Source: DAOVDI01 sp965373045
GTDB lineage: Bacteria > Acidobacteriota > Aminicenantia > Aminicenantales > Aminicenantaceae
DNA: 6,602 nt
Direction of reading: 5' to 3'
NCBI GenBank assembly: GCA_965373045.1
Contig: CBDVEQ010000148.1
Coordinates: 1-6,602 of the forward strand
The translations under genes and the position numbers were made by a program. Positions within the stretch are counted from its first letter, which is position 1, and the number at the start of each line of letters is the position of its first letter. The notes under the pieces were generated by a model. The model made no database searches, had not been told where the DNA came from, and saw only the letters and a list, made by a program, of their open reading frames with translations. Shown here one piece after another: positions 5,959 through 6,602 of this stretch.

Positions 5959-6602
5959 TCATTTTGCAATGAGCATTGTCTTCGGATCGAACCGGAGAGG
6001 AAGTTCGCCTGTTTCAAGGTTGCTGTGATTCTTGACCATGTGGAACCGGACGTGCTTTTCCTTAAAAGCCATGGTCAACAGCACATCGATGTTCCCGTCA
6101 AAATCCTTGAGCACAATTGGAAAACCCTCTTCATCAAAAATAGGACCGTCCCCCTTCAGAGAGGCGCTGAACCAGATCTCTGCTCCTATCCGGCCGGCAA
6201 ACGTGCGGAATTGCGCAAAATCTTCAGGAGTCGAATACTCAAAATTGTATCCGTCCACAATGATCATTTCAGCAGGGAAATTGCCGTGCTCTATAAGAGC
6301 TTCCACACTGTTCAGGACCTGCTCGATCTTCTGGCCTTCCTGCTTAAAATTCATGATGATCCGGTTTCTGATGATCTGGTCATGAAAACCAATGGCGGAT
6401 TCCAGTTCACGCTTTTTTGCTATCTCCTTGAAGATATCCTCATACCTTCTGATTATATAATCCACCCGGTTGGAGTACGAGATATGGATCACAGGCTTAT
6501 CCTGGAACAAACTATATGTGGAAATGTGGACCAAGCAAGCTGTTTTTCCCACGCCTTTGCGCGATGCAAGAACACCGATATTCCCTTTTCCCAGACCTCC
6601 GC
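5959..6602 (-). CDS. RecA/DnaB-like P-loop ATPase, 5' truncated by window edge
   Basis: The frame is open from the right edge (first full codon at 6600) to the TGA at 5959-5961, giving 213 visible residues; the GTG at 6552 lies inside the Walker A motif and is not a start. Near the visible N-terminus, ASRKGVGKT (12-20) is a Walker A loop preceded by a hydrophobic strand (NIGVL), and AEMIIVDGYNFE (110-121) is a Walker B-like strand with D116. A strand EIWFSASLKG (141-150) would be the next core strand. This order (Walker A, a central helical part rich in charged residues at about 45-100, Walker B) fits the RecA/KaiC/DnaB-type ATPase fold. I do not recognise the specific family: no DnaB helicase signature and no second catalytic domain are seen in this part. 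It is transcribed towards the M28 gene, 55 bases away. Confidence 0.75.
   Translation of the reverse strand, partial: GGLGKGNIGVLASRKGVGKTACLVHISTYSLFQDKPVIHISYSNRVDYIIRRYEDIFKEIAKKRELESAIGFHDQIIRNRIIMNFKQEGQKIEQVLNSVEALIEHGNFPAEMIIVDGYNFEYSTPEDFAQFRTFAGRIGAEIWFSASLKGDGPIFDEEGFPIVLKDFDGNIDVLLTMAFKEKHVRFHMVKNHSNLETGELPLRFDPKTMLIAK

Noticed and set aside
6550..6552. GTG as the start of the ATPase
   Set aside because: It lies within the Walker A motif (KGVGKT), and the frame continues upstream with the conserved strand to the window edge, so the gene is truncated rather than starting here.

Overview
The window most resembles a moderate-GC, Gram-negative-type anaerobic or heterotrophic bacterium. 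A secreted six-bladed NHL-type propeller, a secreted M28 peptidase with PA insert, a CocE/NonD-type hydrolase and an APC permease in one neighbourhood, plus degenerate minisatellite-like intergenic DNA, would fit Acidobacteriota-related lineages (for example Aminicenantes) or a deltaproteobacterium. This placement is a guess from gene style; no rRNA or marker gene is present.

Layout, left to right. Bases 1-795 (+) are the C-terminal jelly-roll half of a CocE/NonD family hydrolase cut by the window edge. It converges, across a 110-base gap, on a secreted beta-propeller gene (906-2123, -). That gene has a good promoter (TTGATA, 18-base spacer, TATAAT), a 16-base perfect palindrome and a strong ribosome binding site. 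It diverges from a 12-helix-type APC amino acid permease (2283-3656, +). A 456-base non-coding region (3657-4112) follows, built almost entirely of short degenerate tandem arrays (periods 8, 9 and 7) arranged partly as inverted repeats, plus two hairpins. Then come, both on the minus strand, a secreted M28 zinc metallopeptidase with all zinc ligands intact (4113-5903) and the 3' part of a P-loop ATPase (5959-6602), which runs off the right edge and is transcribed towards the peptidase.

How they may work together: an exported aminopeptidase/carboxypeptidase-type M28 enzyme, a hydrolase of the X-Pro dipeptidyl-peptidase/acylase superfamily and an amino acid permease suggest peptide or amide scavenging, but the genes are on different strands and not one operon, so this is neighbourhood inference only. 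The two secreted-protein genes on the minus strand (propeller and M28) share an identical 14-base AT-rich element 25-29 bases before their start codons, with matching spacing to AAGGAGG. This is the best hint of common promoter type or co-regulation. I see no rRNA, tRNA, CRISPR array, insertion sequence or intact mobile element. No clearly new biological system is evident; the composite repeat region and the shared promoter element are the parts most worth a second look.
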